64,000 bases of DNA from Mesorhizobium sp. AR02 (GCF_024746835.1 NZ_CP080533.1:124001-188000), one strand, 5' to 3'; positions 1 through 8,641 are shown, counted from the first letter of the stretch. Translations and numbers: made by a program. The notes: generated by a model not told the origin, from the letters alone.

Positions 1-151
1 GCGCGCCCTTGCCGGCCAGCGCCGAACCGAGCCAGTCGATCATCAATCCCTGTGCGAAATGAACGATGCGCGGCGGGATCTGTTCGAAGTCGAGTTCGGC
101 AACGAAGGCGCAAAGTCTGGCAGTCGGCCAATCGGCGGTGTCGGGGCTCAT
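1..151 (-). CDS. MmgE/PrpD family protein, N-terminal part (runs off the window)
   Basis: Reading leftwards from an ATG at 149-151, an open frame of about 50 codons continues past the window edge. It includes IVHFAQGLMIDWLGSALAG, typical of the start of MmgE/PrpD proteins, in which the first helices carry a conserved DxLG-type segment. The family includes 2-methylcitrate dehydratase and cis-aconitate decarboxylase. An AGGAGG-like ribosome site lies just upstream (about 158-166). It follows the CitE-like lyase gene by 25 bp on the same strand, so it is the next gene of the CoA-linked operon. PrpD-like genes also sit in the Pseudomonas itaconate-degradation operon (known from the literature). 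Substrate cannot be told from this fragment. Confidence 0.75.
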   Translation of the reverse strand, partial: MSPDTADWPTARLCAFVAELDFEQIPPRIVHFAQGLMIDWLGSALAGKGA

Positions 152-176
152 CTGCTGTTCCTCCTCTGCAAGCCTT

Positions 177-989
177 CTAGGCCAAGGCGGCCCGGCGCAG
201 GATCCGCCTTGCGCGCTCGATGACCGGCCGATCCACCATTTCGCCGTTCACCTGGACAGCTTCACCCGACGAAGCTGCGCCGACGATGTCGCGTGCCCAA
301 ATGATTTCATTATCGCTCGGGCGAAAAGCAACGCGAATCGGCTCGATCTGCCTCGGGTGGATGGCCATCTTGCCGCCGAAGCCCATCTTCATGGCGTGGC
401 GGGCGTCATCTTCGACGATTTCAGGATTGCTCAGGTCGGTCGTCACGCCGTCGATCGGCGCGGCCCGGCCAGCCGCGCGCGAACGCCAGACGATTTCGTT
501 GCGGGCCGCAAGCAGGGTCAACCGGTCGTGCGCGCAACCGAGATCGAGCGAGAAGTCGACCGAGCCGAAAGCGACGGCAACGACGCCAGAGGTGGCCAAT
601 ATATCCGGCAGGTTGGCAAGGCCGACAGCACTCTCGACCAGCGCGATGACGGAAACGCTGCGTGCCATGTGCCTGGTCATATCAGTAATGTCTTCCGGAC
701 GTTCGGCCTTGGGCAGCATGACGGAGACGCCGTCGAGGCGCCGCACGGCATCGATGTCCGCCTGGTGCCAAAATGTGCCGGCGGCATTGATGCGGACCAC
801 GACCGCGGATTTCAGCGCGGCTGCATGAGCAACGACCGCTTCCCGAGCGCGGTCCTTGTCGCCAGGGGCGACGGCATCCTCGAGGTCGAGAATGACCGCG
901 TCCGCGCCGCTGCTGTCGGCCTTGGCAAACCGCTCCCGCTGCGAGCCTGGTACGAAAAGCGGCACGACAGGCGTGACGAAGCTCACCAT
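177..989 (-). CDS. CitE-like acyl-CoA lyase (probable citramalyl-CoA lyase)
   Basis: 270 aa HpcH/HpaI-CitE family TIM-barrel protein. Visible motifs are FVPGSQRERF at the N-terminus, LDLEDAV near residue 36, a VVRIN strand, LPKAE, the metal-binding Glu in ALVESAVGL, the metal-binding Asp in FGSVDFSLDLG, and IHPRQIEPI near the C-terminus. The family cleaves beta-hydroxyacyl-CoAs such as malyl-CoA and citramalyl-CoA into acetyl-CoA and a 2-oxoacid. It overlaps the hydratase gene upstream by 7 bp. With the CoA-transferase and MaoC-like hydratase it makes the Ict-Ich-Ccl set of itaconate catabolism, ending in acetyl-CoA plus pyruvate. The exact substrate is inferred from context; malyl- or methylmalyl-CoA remain possible. 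Confidence 0.85.
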   Translation of the reverse strand: MVSFVTPVVPLFVPGSQRERFAKADSSGADAVILDLEDAVAPGDKDRAREAVVAHAAALKSAVVVRINAAGTFWHQADIDAVRRLDGVSVMLPKAERPEDITDMTRHMARSVSVIALVESAVGLANLPDILATSGVVAVAFGSVDFSLDLGCAHDRLTLLAARNEIVWRSRAAGRAAPIDGVTTDLSNPEIVEDDARHAMKMGFGGKMAIHPRQIEPIRVAFRPSDNEIIWARDIVGAASSGEAVQVNGEMVDRPVIERARRILRRAALA

Positions 990-1825
990 TGCGCCGTGGC
1001 CTTCACTGTCACATGGCCGTCGGCCGACCGTACCTCGAGAGCCATGCCGTCTTGGCCTGGGGATGTTGCGCTCAGAAGCAGGCGCTGTGGGCCGCTCGCC
1101 GGATGCACGCCGCGGAACGAGAAACGGCGCGGCGACGTGCCGGCAATGGCGGTGGCGAAGTTCATGAGCAGCGTGGCCTGCAGCGGCCCATGGATGACGA
1201 GCCCGGGATAGTGCTCGACCGTCGTGGCATAGGGCGCGTCATAGTGGATACGATGCCCATTGAAGGTCAGCGCCGAATACCGGAAAAGCAGCACCGGATC
1301 GACGTCGACTCTGCGCTCGTGCGATGCGGCCAGAGGCGAACTTGCTCGCAGCGCAAGGGTCGCCGCAGCAGCTTCGGTTGGGCGATAGACAAGGGTCTGG
1401 TCCTCCTCGATCACCGGACCAGCGTCGTTGGCAATGTCGTGCCGGACCGTGACGAAGGTCAGCGGCCCGGTGCGGCCCTGCTTCTCCTCGATGGCGGTCA
1501 ATGTCGAGCGGCGGCGGATGCGGTCGCTAGAGCGGATCGGAGCCATGAGACGCACATCGCTGGCGGCCCACATGCGGCGCGGAAGCGGCACCGGTGGCAG
1601 GAGGCTGCCTTTGGCCGGGTGCCCGTCAGGTCCGAGTTCGCGCCTATCGGCAATATCGGGCGTCAGGCACCAGTGCAGTCCGGGCGCGGCCGCGCCCTCT
1701 GCAGTTTGCGCTGCGTAGTCCCCAAGCGTGGCGCCAAAGCTGGCCAGCAGGCGCGGGGTCACAACGTCCTCGACCTCGTGTGTGCGTCCAACCCATCCCT
1801 GCAGCGTGCTCGTGTCCGGGCTCAT
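983..1825 (-). CDS. MaoC/FAS1-like acyl-CoA hydratase (itaconyl-CoA or mesaconyl-CoA hydratase type)
   Basis: 280 aa double hot-dog protein of the HTD2/FAS1-like dehydratase group. The N-terminal half resembles the FAS1-like dehydratase domain; the C-terminal half carries the hydratase motif NGHRIHYDAPYA followed by VIHGPLQATLL. Family members hydrate mesaconyl-C4-CoA or itaconyl-CoA. It starts 12 bp after the CoA-transferase stop and overlaps the lyase gene, so translation is probably coupled. Position between a CaiB-type transferase and a CitE-type lyase fits the hydration of itaconyl-CoA to citramalyl-CoA. Family is clear; substrate is inferred from neighbours. Confidence 0.82.
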   Translation of the reverse strand: MSPDTSTLQGWVGRTHEVEDVVTPRLLASFGATLGDYAAQTAEGAAAPGLHWCLTPDIADRRELGPDGHPAKGSLLPPVPLPRRMWAASDVRLMAPIRSSDRIRRRSTLTAIEEKQGRTGPLTFVTVRHDIANDAGPVIEEDQTLVYRPTEAAAATLALRASSPLAASHERRVDVDPVLLFRYSALTFNGHRIHYDAPYATTVEHYPGLVIHGPLQATLLMNFATAIAGTSPRRFSFRGVHPASGPQRLLLSATSPGQDGMALEVRSADGHVTVKATAQW

Positions 1826-1836
1826 GAGTTTCCTCG

Positions 1837-2967
1837 TTAGACGGCGAATTCGGACCGGATCCGGTCCGTATCGGCGCCAAGGGCGGGAACGCGGGGGACG
1901 GTTGCGAATCCCTCCGACCGGCCTGCCGGCATCGGCACGGAGATGCGCCTGCCGTCCGGCAGCGCCACCTCTGTCCGGCGCAACGCCTTGTGGTGCGGCA
2001 GGTCGTGCATTGCGCTCACCCGGCCCCAGGCGATCTGCGCCTCGTTGAGACGGTCTATGGCCTCTTCGCAGTCGATTGCCGCGAAGATCGGTTCGATCTC
2101 GGCGTCGAGCGCCGTGCGGTTAGCCACCCGCCAGGCATTGGTGGCGAAGCGTTCGTCGGCGAACAGATCCTGCCTTTGCAGCACGACAGTGCAGAAGCGC
2201 TTCCATTCATTGTTCTGCTGAATGGACACGACCACCGCGCCATCCCGGCAGGCATAAGGTCGATAGGGGTAGATCGAAGCGTGCGCCAGGCCATATCTCT
2301 GCGTCTCGCGGCCCGCATATTCGTAGTGCAGCAGCGGCACGGTCATCCAGTCGGCCATGGCGTCGAACATGGCAACCTCGACAATGCGGCCGCGCCCGGT
2401 CTTCTCGCGCGCCAACAAGGCTTCGAGGATCGCTGCCTGGGCATTCATGCCGGTGGCGATATCGGCGGCGGAAACCCCGATCTTACTCGGCGTGTCCGGT
2501 GTGCCGGTGACGGCACAGATGCCGCTTTCCGCCTGCACCAGCATGTCGTAGGCGCGCATGGCCGCATAGGGCGTGTCCTGCCCGTAACCGACAATGTTGA
2601 TGGCGATGAGCCGAGGAAACTCTTTCGCTATTGCATCGGCGGAGAGGCCGAGCCTGTCGATGGCGCCTGGCGCGAGATTTTGCACGAGAACATCCGCGCG
2701 CGCCACCATCCGGTGCAGCAAAGCCAGGTCGTGCTCGGTCTTCAGGTCGAGCACCGCGCTTTCCTTGCCGCGGTTGAGCCAGACGAAATAAGCCGACATG
2801 CCTTCCACTGCGGAATCGTAGTGGCGCGCGGTTTCGCCTTCCGGGCGTTCGATCTTCACTACGCGCGCGCCGGCATCGGCAAGGCGGACCGTGCACAGCG
2901 GAGCGGCGACGGCCTGCTCGATGGAAACGACAAACAGGCCTTCCAGCGGGCGAGCGGCATCAGACAT
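1837..2967 (-). CDS. CaiB/BaiF family (class III) CoA-transferase
   Basis: 376 aa from the ATG at 2967 (MSDAARPLEGL). An ATG-like start 30 bp upstream is possible but adds an atypical leader. Class III signatures are visible: GARVVKIERPEGE, YFVWLNRGKESAVLDLK, RADVLVQNLAPG, and IATGMNAQAAILEAL. The enzyme moves CoA between acyl donors and carboxylic acids through an aspartyl-CoA intermediate. It overlaps the quinone reductase gene by 8 bp. In the Pseudomonas itaconate operon the succinyl-CoA:itaconate CoA-transferase belongs to this same family, so the same role is inferred here. It would be the entry step of the operon. Confidence 0.85.
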   Translation of the reverse strand: MSDAARPLEGLFVVSIEQAVAAPLCTVRLADAGARVVKIERPEGETARHYDSAVEGMSAYFVWLNRGKESAVLDLKTEHDLALLHRMVARADVLVQNLAPGAIDRLGLSADAIAKEFPRLIAINIVGYGQDTPYAAMRAYDMLVQAESGICAVTGTPDTPSKIGVSAADIATGMNAQAAILEALLAREKTGRGRIVEVAMFDAMADWMTVPLLHYEYAGRETQRYGLAHASIYPYRPYACRDGAVVVSIQQNNEWKRFCTVVLQRQDLFADERFATNAWRVANRTALDAEIEPIFAAIDCEEAIDRLNEAQIAWGRVSAMHDLPHHKALRRTEVALPDGRRISVPMPAGRSEGFATVPRVPALGADTDRIRSEFAV

Positions 2968-3700
2968 TGCGCTGCACCCCGGAACGGGCGAGCACACCAG
3001 GCTTCAGCCGCTCGTTCTTGCCGTAGTCCCCCGCAGGGTGGAAGAACAGCCGCGGCGTGTCGTCGATGTCTTCGAGCCTCTTGCGGTAGGCTTCCAGGTA
3101 GGCCTTGCGGCCATCGTCGCCGACACGGCCCGGCATATAGGCGACGAAGGGCGGCAGCACTCCGAAACCGGAATAGCGCAGCAGACCATTGTGGATCGGC
3201 CACAGCACCGTGAGGATGTCGCCATCGATGCCATCGGGCGCGTAGGTGTCGGCCGACGTGCCCGTGGTGGCGGCCACCATGGCGAGCTTTCCCCTGAACA
3301 TGCCGGTGTCGTATTTGCGGCCCGGCAGATACGCGAAACCGCGCGCGAAGACACGGTCGGCCCAACCCTTGAGGATTGCAGGCATTCCGAACCACCAGAC
3401 CGGGAACTGGAACAGCACGAAGTCTGCCCGCTTCAGCTTGTCGATCTCGGCGCTGATATCCGCCGAGAGTGCGCCGGCCTCGTAGGCGGCAGTCTGTTCG
3501 CGCGGCAGGCTGAAGAAGTCCGGATCGTTGCGCTCGCTCGATATGTCGCCCGGCCCTGCGACAGGATTGAAGCCCATCGCATAGAGGTCGCTGACGACCA
3601 CGTCGTGGCCTGCGCGGGTCAAGGTTTCCACAGCCAGATCCTTCATGGCGCCGTTGAAGGATTTTGCTTCCGGGTGTGCATAGACGATGAGGACGTTCAC
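2960..3700 (-). CDS. NAD(P)H:quinone oxidoreductase, flavodoxin-fold
   Basis: 246 aa, similar to the NQO1/MdaB/KefF family. The N-terminus MNVLIVYAHPEAKSFNGAM is the FMN/FAD phosphate-binding start. FQFPVWWFGMPAILKGWAD (about residues 98-116) is the family's isoalloxazine-contact motif, followed by a conserved glycine-rich loop. It would reduce quinones by two electrons or reduce other electrophiles. It is embedded between the acyl-CoA dehydrogenase (11 bp away) and the CoA-transferase, so co-transcription is likely. Its place in an itaconate pathway is not obvious; detoxification of electrophilic intermediates is a guess. Confidence 0.8.
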   Translation of the reverse strand: MNVLIVYAHPEAKSFNGAMKDLAVETLTRAGHDVVVSDLYAMGFNPVAGPGDISSERNDPDFFSLPREQTAAYEAGALSADISAEIDKLKRADFVLFQFPVWWFGMPAILKGWADRVFARGFAYLPGRKYDTGMFRGKLAMVAATTGTSADTYAPDGIDGDILTVLWPIHNGLLRYSGFGVLPPFVAYMPGRVGDDGRKAYLEAYRKRLEDIDDTPRLFFHPAGDYGKNERLKPGVLARSGVQRNV

Positions 3701-3711
3701 GGCGGTTACCT

Positions 3712-4860
3712 CTAGTAGGAACGCGGCAGTCCAAGCACGTGCTCGGACAGGTATGACAGGATGAGGTTGGTCGAGATCGGCGCGACCTGATAGAGCCGCG
3801 TCTCGCGGAACTTGCGCTCCACATCGTACTCTTCCGCGAAACCGAACCCGCCATGCGTCTGGATGCAGACATTCGCAGCTTCGTTCGAGGCGTCGGCCGC
3901 CAGCATCTTGGCCATATTGGCTTCAGCGCCGGGGTTCTTGCCGGCCTCGTAGAGGTTCACGGCCTCGCGCACCATCAATTCAGCCGCGCGCATGTTGGCG
4001 TAGGCCCTTGCGATCGGAAACTGGATGCCCTGGTTCTGGCCGATCGCCCGGCCAAACACATGCCGTTCCCTGGCGTAGGTGCTTGCCTTTTCGATGAACC
4101 ATTTCGCATCGCCGACGCATTCGGCTGCGATCAGGATCCGCTCGGCGTTCATGCCAGAGAGAATGTAGCGGAACCCTTTTCCCTCTTCGCCGACCAGGTT
4201 TTCGGCCGGCACGCGCAGGTCGTCGAAGAAGACCTCGGTGGTCGCGTGGTTCATCATGGTGCGGATTGGCCGGATGGTCAGGCCATTGCCAACGGCTTCG
4301 CGCATGTCGACGATGAGGACGGAGAGGCCGTCGGTCTTCTTCATACCGTCCTGCAATGGCGTGGTGCGCGCAAGAAGCAGCATCAGATCCGAGTGTTCGG
4401 CCCGGCTGGTCCAGATCTTCTGGCCCTTGACCACGAAATGATCGCCGTCGAGGCGAGCCGTGGTCTTGAGCGCGCCAGTATCTGTACCGCTGGTCGGCTC
4501 CGTGACACCGAAGGCCTGCAGGCGCAATTCTCCCGCGGCGATCTTCGGCAGGTATCGCAGTTTCTGCGCTTCCGAGCCATGGCGAAGAAGCGTACCCATC
4601 GTATACATCTGTGCGTGGCAGGCGCCGCCGTTGCAGCCGGCGCGCTGGATTTCCTCCAGCACGGCGGCGGCGGCCGAAAGCGGCAGGCCCGAGCCGCCAT
4701 ACGCCTCCGGGATCAGGATCGAGAGCCAACCGGCCTCCGTCAACGCTTCGACGAATTCGCGGGGATAGGCCATGTCCCTGTCGAGCGCGCGCCAGTATTC
4801 TCCGGGAAAGCGCGCACACAGCCGGGCGACGGCATCGCGAATGTCCTGATAGTATTCCAT
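3712..4860 (-). CDS. Acyl-CoA dehydrogenase
   Basis: 382 aa, full length for the family. The flavin-binding strand is seen in FGVTEPTSGTDTGALKT and KGQKIWTSRAEHSDLMLLLA. The C-terminal helical domain has IQTHGGFGFAEEYDVERKFR, with an acidic residue near the usual catalytic position, and then the RLYQVAPISTNL segment. It oxidises an acyl-CoA to the enoyl-CoA and passes electrons to ETF. As the first gene of the minus-strand operon, it lies behind a 110-bp leader that carries a LysR-type motif at 4936-4949. A likely role is feeding a methylsuccinyl- or similar acyl-CoA into the hydratase and lyase steps (inference). Confidence 0.88.
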   Translation of the reverse strand: MEYYQDIRDAVARLCARFPGEYWRALDRDMAYPREFVEALTEAGWLSILIPEAYGGSGLPLSAAAAVLEEIQRAGCNGGACHAQMYTMGTLLRHGSEAQKLRYLPKIAAGELRLQAFGVTEPTSGTDTGALKTTARLDGDHFVVKGQKIWTSRAEHSDLMLLLARTTPLQDGMKKTDGLSVLIVDMREAVGNGLTIRPIRTMMNHATTEVFFDDLRVPAENLVGEEGKGFRYILSGMNAERILIAAECVGDAKWFIEKASTYARERHVFGRAIGQNQGIQFPIARAYANMRAAELMVREAVNLYEAGKNPGAEANMAKMLAADASNEAANVCIQTHGGFGFAEEYDVERKFRETRLYQVAPISTNLILSYLSEHVLGLPRSY

Positions 4861-4935
4861 GGGGTTTGTCCGGCTTTCGTCTTGCTGCGGGCCTCACTAT
4901 CGCGCCTCCGCGTCCTATCAGCAATGCAAGGCAGA

Positions 4936-4949
4936 CGTGATCAGATATA
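4936..4949 (+). promoter_or_regulatory. Candidate LysR operator, copy 1 (CGTGATCAGATATA)
   Basis: A 14-bp sequence 75 bp upstream of the acyl-CoA dehydrogenase start. The same 14 bases occur in inverted orientation at 5918-5931, on the other side of the LysR gene. It contains the palindrome TGATCA. The surroundings are AT-rich compared with the coding DNA. Being exact and placed at both promoters controlled by one local LysR gene, it is a good candidate binding site; this is not proven. Confidence 0.55.
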
Positions 4950-4970
4950 CCGAAATTCAAATGCTTATGG

Positions 4971-5900
4971 TCAGGGGCCGAGCAGCTGCCCAACCCAGAC
5001 CGCCCGCCCAACAAGGTCCTTGGCGATGTCCTCTATCGCTTGTCCGGCAAACCGCGCCAGCCGCGAGGCAGGTCGGTCTGCCGGGTATGCAAGGATCAGC
5101 CGGCGCACGGGCACGGGATCGATCAGCGGCGCGGCGGTGAGCAGCCCGGCGGTCACGTCGGCATGGATAGGAGCGAGCGGCAGGATCGTCCAGCCATGTC
5201 CGTTGCGCACCAGGTCCTTCAACGCCGAGTACGAATCCGCTTCGATGCCGACGTCCAGCGTGATGCCGGCATCAGTGGCGCAGCGTTCGACGATAATACG
5301 CAGCCCATGCTTGATGCTGGGCAGCAGCAGGCGCTTGCCGGCGAGCGAGGCGAACGACACGGCGCGCACGGTCGAAAACCCCGCGTCTGGCGGTCCGATC
5401 AGGAAGAGATTTTCCAGCAGCAGCGGGCGCGAGCGCAACGAACGCGCCATGCGCGGGTCGTAGAGCACCGCGATATCCACCTCGCCCCGGTGCATCCAGT
5501 CCAGCAAATAGCCGGTGTAGGCGCTGACAAGTCTGAGTTTCGCCTTGGGATGGGCCCTGCCGAAGGCTGCGGCCAGCGGCAGCGAAATAATGTCCGCAAC
5601 GGTAGGTGGTAGGCCGATGGCCACCTCGCCGGTCAGCGGTGCGTTGGCGGGCGTGGCTGTGGCGCGGATCTCGTCGATCTCGGCCATCACCCGCATGGCG
5701 TGTGTCAGAACCTCCTTGCCCTGCTCGGACAGCACCATGCCGCGTCCGTGGCGCAGGAAAAGGGCAAAGCCCAATTCTTCCTCCAGCATGCGCACCTGCC
5801 GGCTGAGCGCCGGCTGCGCGATGTGCAGCCGGTCGGCAGCCTTGCTGAGGCTGCCGAGTTCGGCGACGTGGATCAGAGTGCGTAGCTGCGATAACTCCAT
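4971..5900 (-). CDS. LysR-family transcriptional regulator
   Basis: 309 aa. The N-terminal winged helix-turn-helix is textbook: MELSQLRTLIHVAELGSLS, then AADRLHIAQPALSRQVRML. An effector-binding periplasmic-protein-like domain follows (residues about 90-300). It lies between the minus-strand CoA operon and the divergent decarboxylase operon. LysR regulators usually control a divergent neighbour and need a small-molecule inducer, often a pathway substrate. The exact 14-bp motif pair at 4936-4949 and 5918-5931 suggests it controls both flanking operons. In the Pseudomonas itaconate locus a LysR gene holds the same position. Confidence 0.9.
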   Translation of the reverse strand: MELSQLRTLIHVAELGSLSKAADRLHIAQPALSRQVRMLEEELGFALFLRHGRGMVLSEQGKEVLTHAMRVMAEIDEIRATATPANAPLTGEVAIGLPPTVADIISLPLAAAFGRAHPKAKLRLVSAYTGYLLDWMHRGEVDIAVLYDPRMARSLRSRPLLLENLFLIGPPDAGFSTVRAVSFASLAGKRLLLPSIKHGLRIIVERCATDAGITLDVGIEADSYSALKDLVRNGHGWTILPLAPIHADVTAGLLTAAPLIDPVPVRRLILAYPADRPASRLARFAGQAIEDIAKDLVGRAVWVGQLLGP

Positions 5901-5917
5901 GAGCTATCAAATATCAT

Positions 5918-5931
5918 TATATCTGATCACG
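5918..5931 (-). promoter_or_regulatory. Candidate LysR operator, copy 2 (inverted)
   Basis: Exact reverse complement of the 14-bp motif at 4936-4949. It lies 17 bp upstream of the LysR start (so autoregulation is plausible) and 69 bp upstream of the decarboxylase alpha-subunit GTG at 6001. The flanks on the proximal side are AT-rich with a second weak half-site (TTTGATAG on the minus strand). Confidence 0.55.
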
Positions 5932-6000
5932 AGAAAGGGCCGAAGATTGGATCAGTCAAACGCGGTAATGTGATGCAGTCCAATATCTCGGAGAAACAAA

Positions 6001-6561
6001 GTGACGGTGAGCCTGCAAGCAAAACCTTCGGAACCAGCCGCTGCGTCGGCATCTGAAAAGCAGTGGCCGGATCAGGTCTACGACGTGCTCAAGGCTGCCG
6101 GCATCAGCCACATGTCCTATGTGCCCGATGCTGGCCATACCACATTGATCCGCCTCTTCGGTGCGGATCCTGAGGTCGTCACCAATGTCTTGACGACCGA
6201 AGAGGAGGGCATCGCCATTGCTGCAGGCGCTTGGCTCGGTGGCAAGCGGAGCGTCGTGCTCATGCAATCTTCCGGCGTTGGCAACTGTATCAATATGCTT
6301 TCGCTTCCCGTGCATGCGCGCTTTCCCTTGCTCGTTCTGGTGACGATGCGAGGCGAGTGGGCAGAGTTCAACCCGTGGCAGGTGCCGATGGGGCAGGCGA
6401 CGGAGGCCTCGCTGAAGGCAATCGGCCTCAGGGTGCTGCGCGCCGAGACTGGTGACGACCTGGTGGAAACGGTCGCGCAAGCGGCTGCTATGGCTTTCGA
6501 CGCCGACCAGCAGATCGCAGTGCTGATCGGGCAACGGCTGCTCGGCAAGAAGAAGTGGTGA
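6001..6561 (+). CDS. Thiamine-diphosphate 2-oxoacid decarboxylase, alpha subunit (ComD/phosphonopyruvate-decarboxylase-like)
   Basis: 186 aa with a GTG start preceded by a GGAGAAA ribosome site. It matches the Pyr (N-terminal) domain of split ThDP decarboxylases. The conserved activating Glu lies in LTTEEEGIAIAAGAWLGGK, followed by VVLMQSSGVGNCINML and LVTMRGEW. In full-length enzymes this domain pairs with a PP domain; here the PP domain is the next gene, overlapping by 7 bp. Known split relatives act on sulfopyruvate (ComDE) or phosphonopyruvate. The substrate is unknown here. The aldehyde dehydrogenase downstream would oxidise the aldehyde product. Confidence 0.82.
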   Translation: MTVSLQAKPSEPAAASASEKQWPDQVYDVLKAAGISHMSYVPDAGHTTLIRLFGADPEVVTNVLTTEEEGIAIAAGAWLGGKRSVVLMQSSGVGNCINMLSLPVHARFPLLVLVTMRGEWAEFNPWQVPMGQATEASLKAIGLRVLRAETGDDLVETVAQAAAMAFDADQQIAVLIGQRLLGKKKW

Positions 6562-7154
6562 ACGACATGACGTTACCGACAATGGACCGCAGACTCGCGG
6601 TGAAGAAGCTCCTTGACTCCCGCGACGGCGCCTTGGTCGTGACCGGTCTCGGCTCGCCGAGCTACGACGTGCATGCCGCCGGTGACCGCAACGACAACTA
6701 TTATCTGTGGGGCGCGATGGGTGGTGCGGCGCTGATCGGCCTCGGGCTTGCCCAGGCCCAGCCCGACAAGAGGGTCATTGTGATTACCGGAGACGGCGAA
6801 CAACTGATGGCGTTCGGTTCGCTGGCGACGATCTCGGTGGCGCGGCCGAGAAATCTCGACTTGATCGTGCTCGACAATCAGCACTTCGGCGAGACCGGCA
6901 TGCAGTCCAGCCATACGGGCAAAGGCATCGGTTTCGACAAGGTCGCGGCCGCTTGCGGGTTTTCGAAAACCGCCGAGTTGCGCTCGCTGGAGGAGGTCGA
7001 CACGCTGTGTGAAGAGCTGCGTCGCCCGGCCGAAGGTCCACGCCTTTTCGTGCTGAAAATCACCGCCGAGAACCTGCCGCGCTCGCTGCCACCGCGCGAC
7101 GCGGTCGAGGTCAAGAACCGCTTTCGCGCCCATCTGGGCTTTGCCACTTGTTGA
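6555..7154 (+). CDS. Thiamine-diphosphate 2-oxoacid decarboxylase, beta subunit (ComE-like)
   Basis: Up to 199 aa. The start is a GTG at 6555 or 6558; an ATG at 6567 is also possible. This is the PP domain. The ThDP/Mg motif runs from GDGEQLMAFGSLATI to the Asn of LIVLDNQHFGETG, with the usual spacing of roughly 28 residues. The Trp-Gly-Ala-Met segment (LWGAMGGAALIGLGLA) that precedes it is typical of sulfopyruvate and phosphonopyruvate decarboxylases. It overlaps the alpha-subunit gene and is followed directly by the aldehyde dehydrogenase. Alpha and beta together would form one active site per heterodimer interface. Confidence 0.82.
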   Translation: MVNDMTLPTMDRRLAVKKLLDSRDGALVVTGLGSPSYDVHAAGDRNDNYYLWGAMGGAALIGLGLAQAQPDKRVIVITGDGEQLMAFGSLATISVARPRNLDLIVLDNQHFGETGMQSSHTGKGIGFDKVAAACGFSKTAELRSLEEVDTLCEELRRPAEGPRLFVLKITAENLPRSLPPRDAVEVKNRFRAHLGFATC

Positions 7155-7162
7155 GGACCGAT

Positions 7163-8641
7163 ATGGCGCTGGTCAGCTTCCAGAACACGGTCGGCGGTCG
7201 GCTGCAATCGACAGCCGATACATTCGAGAGCCATGATCCGTTCACCGGCAGGCCCTGGGCGCTGATCCCGCGCGGGGGAGCAGCCCAGGTGGACGCTGCC
7301 GTGTCGTCCGCCAAGGCGGCATTCCGGTCGAAGGAATGGGCCGGCATCACCGCCACTGCGCGTGGCAAGCTGCTCGTGCGGATGGCCGACCTGATCGCCG
7401 ACAACGCGGAGCGCATTGCCGCCATCGAGACGCGCGACAATGGCAAGCTGCTCACCGAAATGACGGCGCAGCTGCGCTATATACCGGAATGGTTCCGCTA
7501 TTTCGGCGGTCTTGCCGACAAGATCGAAGGTTCGGTGCTGCCGATCGACAAGGCTGGCATGTTCGCCTTCACCCGCCACGAGCCGCTGGGTGTCATTGCG
7601 GCAATCGTTCCCTGGAACTCGCCGCTTCTCCTTCTGACATGGAAGCTCGCGCCGCTGCTGGCAGCCGGCAACACCGTCGTCATCAAACCGTCAGAACATG
7701 CCTCGGCCTCGACGCTGGAGTTCGTGAAACTGTTTGCGCAGGCAGGCTTTCCCCCCGGCGTGGTCAACACCGTCACCGGCATGCCGCTGGATGTCGGCGT
7801 GCCGCTCGTTGCCCACCCCGACGTCGCCAAGATAGCCTTCACCGGCGGTGAGCCCGGCGGGATCGCAGTCTATCGAGCGGCTGCCGAACAGCTCAAGACC
7901 GTCACGCTGGAGCTTGGCGGCAAATCGGCCAACATCGTCTTCGACGATGCCGATATCGAGAGCGCGGTCAACGGCGCGATTTCAGGCATTTTCGCGGCCA
8001 GCGGCCAGACCTGCATCGCCGGCTCGCGCCTGCTGGTGCACCGCAAGATCCATGACCGGTTCGTGGAGGGCGTCATAACGCTGGCGGCCAGCGCCCGACT
8101 GGGCAATCCGGCGCTGTCCGAGACGCAGGTGGGGCCGATCACCACGCAAGCCCAGCGAGAGAAGGTGCTGTCCTATCTCGGCATAGCGCGCCGCGAGGGC
8201 GCGCTATGCGTGCTCGGTGGCGGCAAGCCTGCGTCCAGTGAACTGGCCGAGGGCTGGTTCGTCGAGCCGACCATCTTCACCGGCGTGAACAACACTATGC
8301 GGATCGCGCGTGAGGAGGTGTTCGGGCCGATCCTGTCCGTCATCCCCTTTGACGACGAGGACGAGGCCTTCGCCATTGCCAATGACAGCCCCTATGGGCT
8401 GGCGGCCGGGATATGGACCAGCGACATGGGCCGGGCGCTGCGCGGCGCGGCTGCAATGGAAGCGGGGATGGTCTGGATCAATTCATACCGTGCCGTCTCC
8501 TACATGGCGCCTTTCGGCGGTTACAAGAGGAGCGGCATCGGTCGCGAGAGCGGGCAGGAGGCCATCAATTCCTATCTGCAGACCAAGACGGTGTGGATAG
8601 ATACGGCCGGTAAAACCGTCAATCCCTTCGTTATCCGCTAG
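7163..8641 (+). CDS. Aldehyde dehydrogenase (NAD(P)+-dependent)
   Basis: 492 aa from the ATG at 7163, which has GAGGACC in front; TTG codons at 7148 and 7151 are less likely. Full-length ALDH superfamily enzyme. Visible are PWNSPLLLLTWKLAPLLAAG with the KPSEHAS cofactor motif, FTGG at the Rossmann loop, the general-base Glu in LELGGKSAN, and the catalytic Cys in ASGQTCIAGSR. EEVFGPILSVIPF and FGGYKRSGIGRESG close the fold. It follows the decarboxylase pair by 8 bp, so it probably oxidises the aldehyde they release to a carboxylate. Confidence 0.9.
   Translation: MALVSFQNTVGGRLQSTADTFESHDPFTGRPWALIPRGGAAQVDAAVSSAKAAFRSKEWAGITATARGKLLVRMADLIADNAERIAAIETRDNGKLLTEMTAQLRYIPEWFRYFGGLADKIEGSVLPIDKAGMFAFTRHEPLGVIAAIVPWNSPLLLLTWKLAPLLAAGNTVVIKPSEHASASTLEFVKLFAQAGFPPGVVNTVTGMPLDVGVPLVAHPDVAKIAFTGGEPGGIAVYRAAAEQLKTVTLELGGKSANIVFDDADIESAVNGAISGIFAASGQTCIAGSRLLVHRKIHDRFVEGVITLAASARLGNPALSETQVGPITTQAQREKVLSYLGIARREGALCVLGGGKPASSELAEGWFVEPTIFTGVNNTMRIAREEVFGPILSVIPFDDEDEAFAIANDSPYGLAAGIWTSDMGRALRGAAAMEAGMVWINSYRAVSYMAPFGGYKRSGIGRESGQEAINSYLQTKTVWIDTAGKTVNPFVIR

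Noticed and set aside
3853..5463. Long plus-strand frame (536 codons) opposite the acyl-CoA dehydrogenase and LysR genes
   Set aside because: Antisense shadow: both minus-strand genes have clear domains, and the plus frame has no family resemblance or ribosome site.
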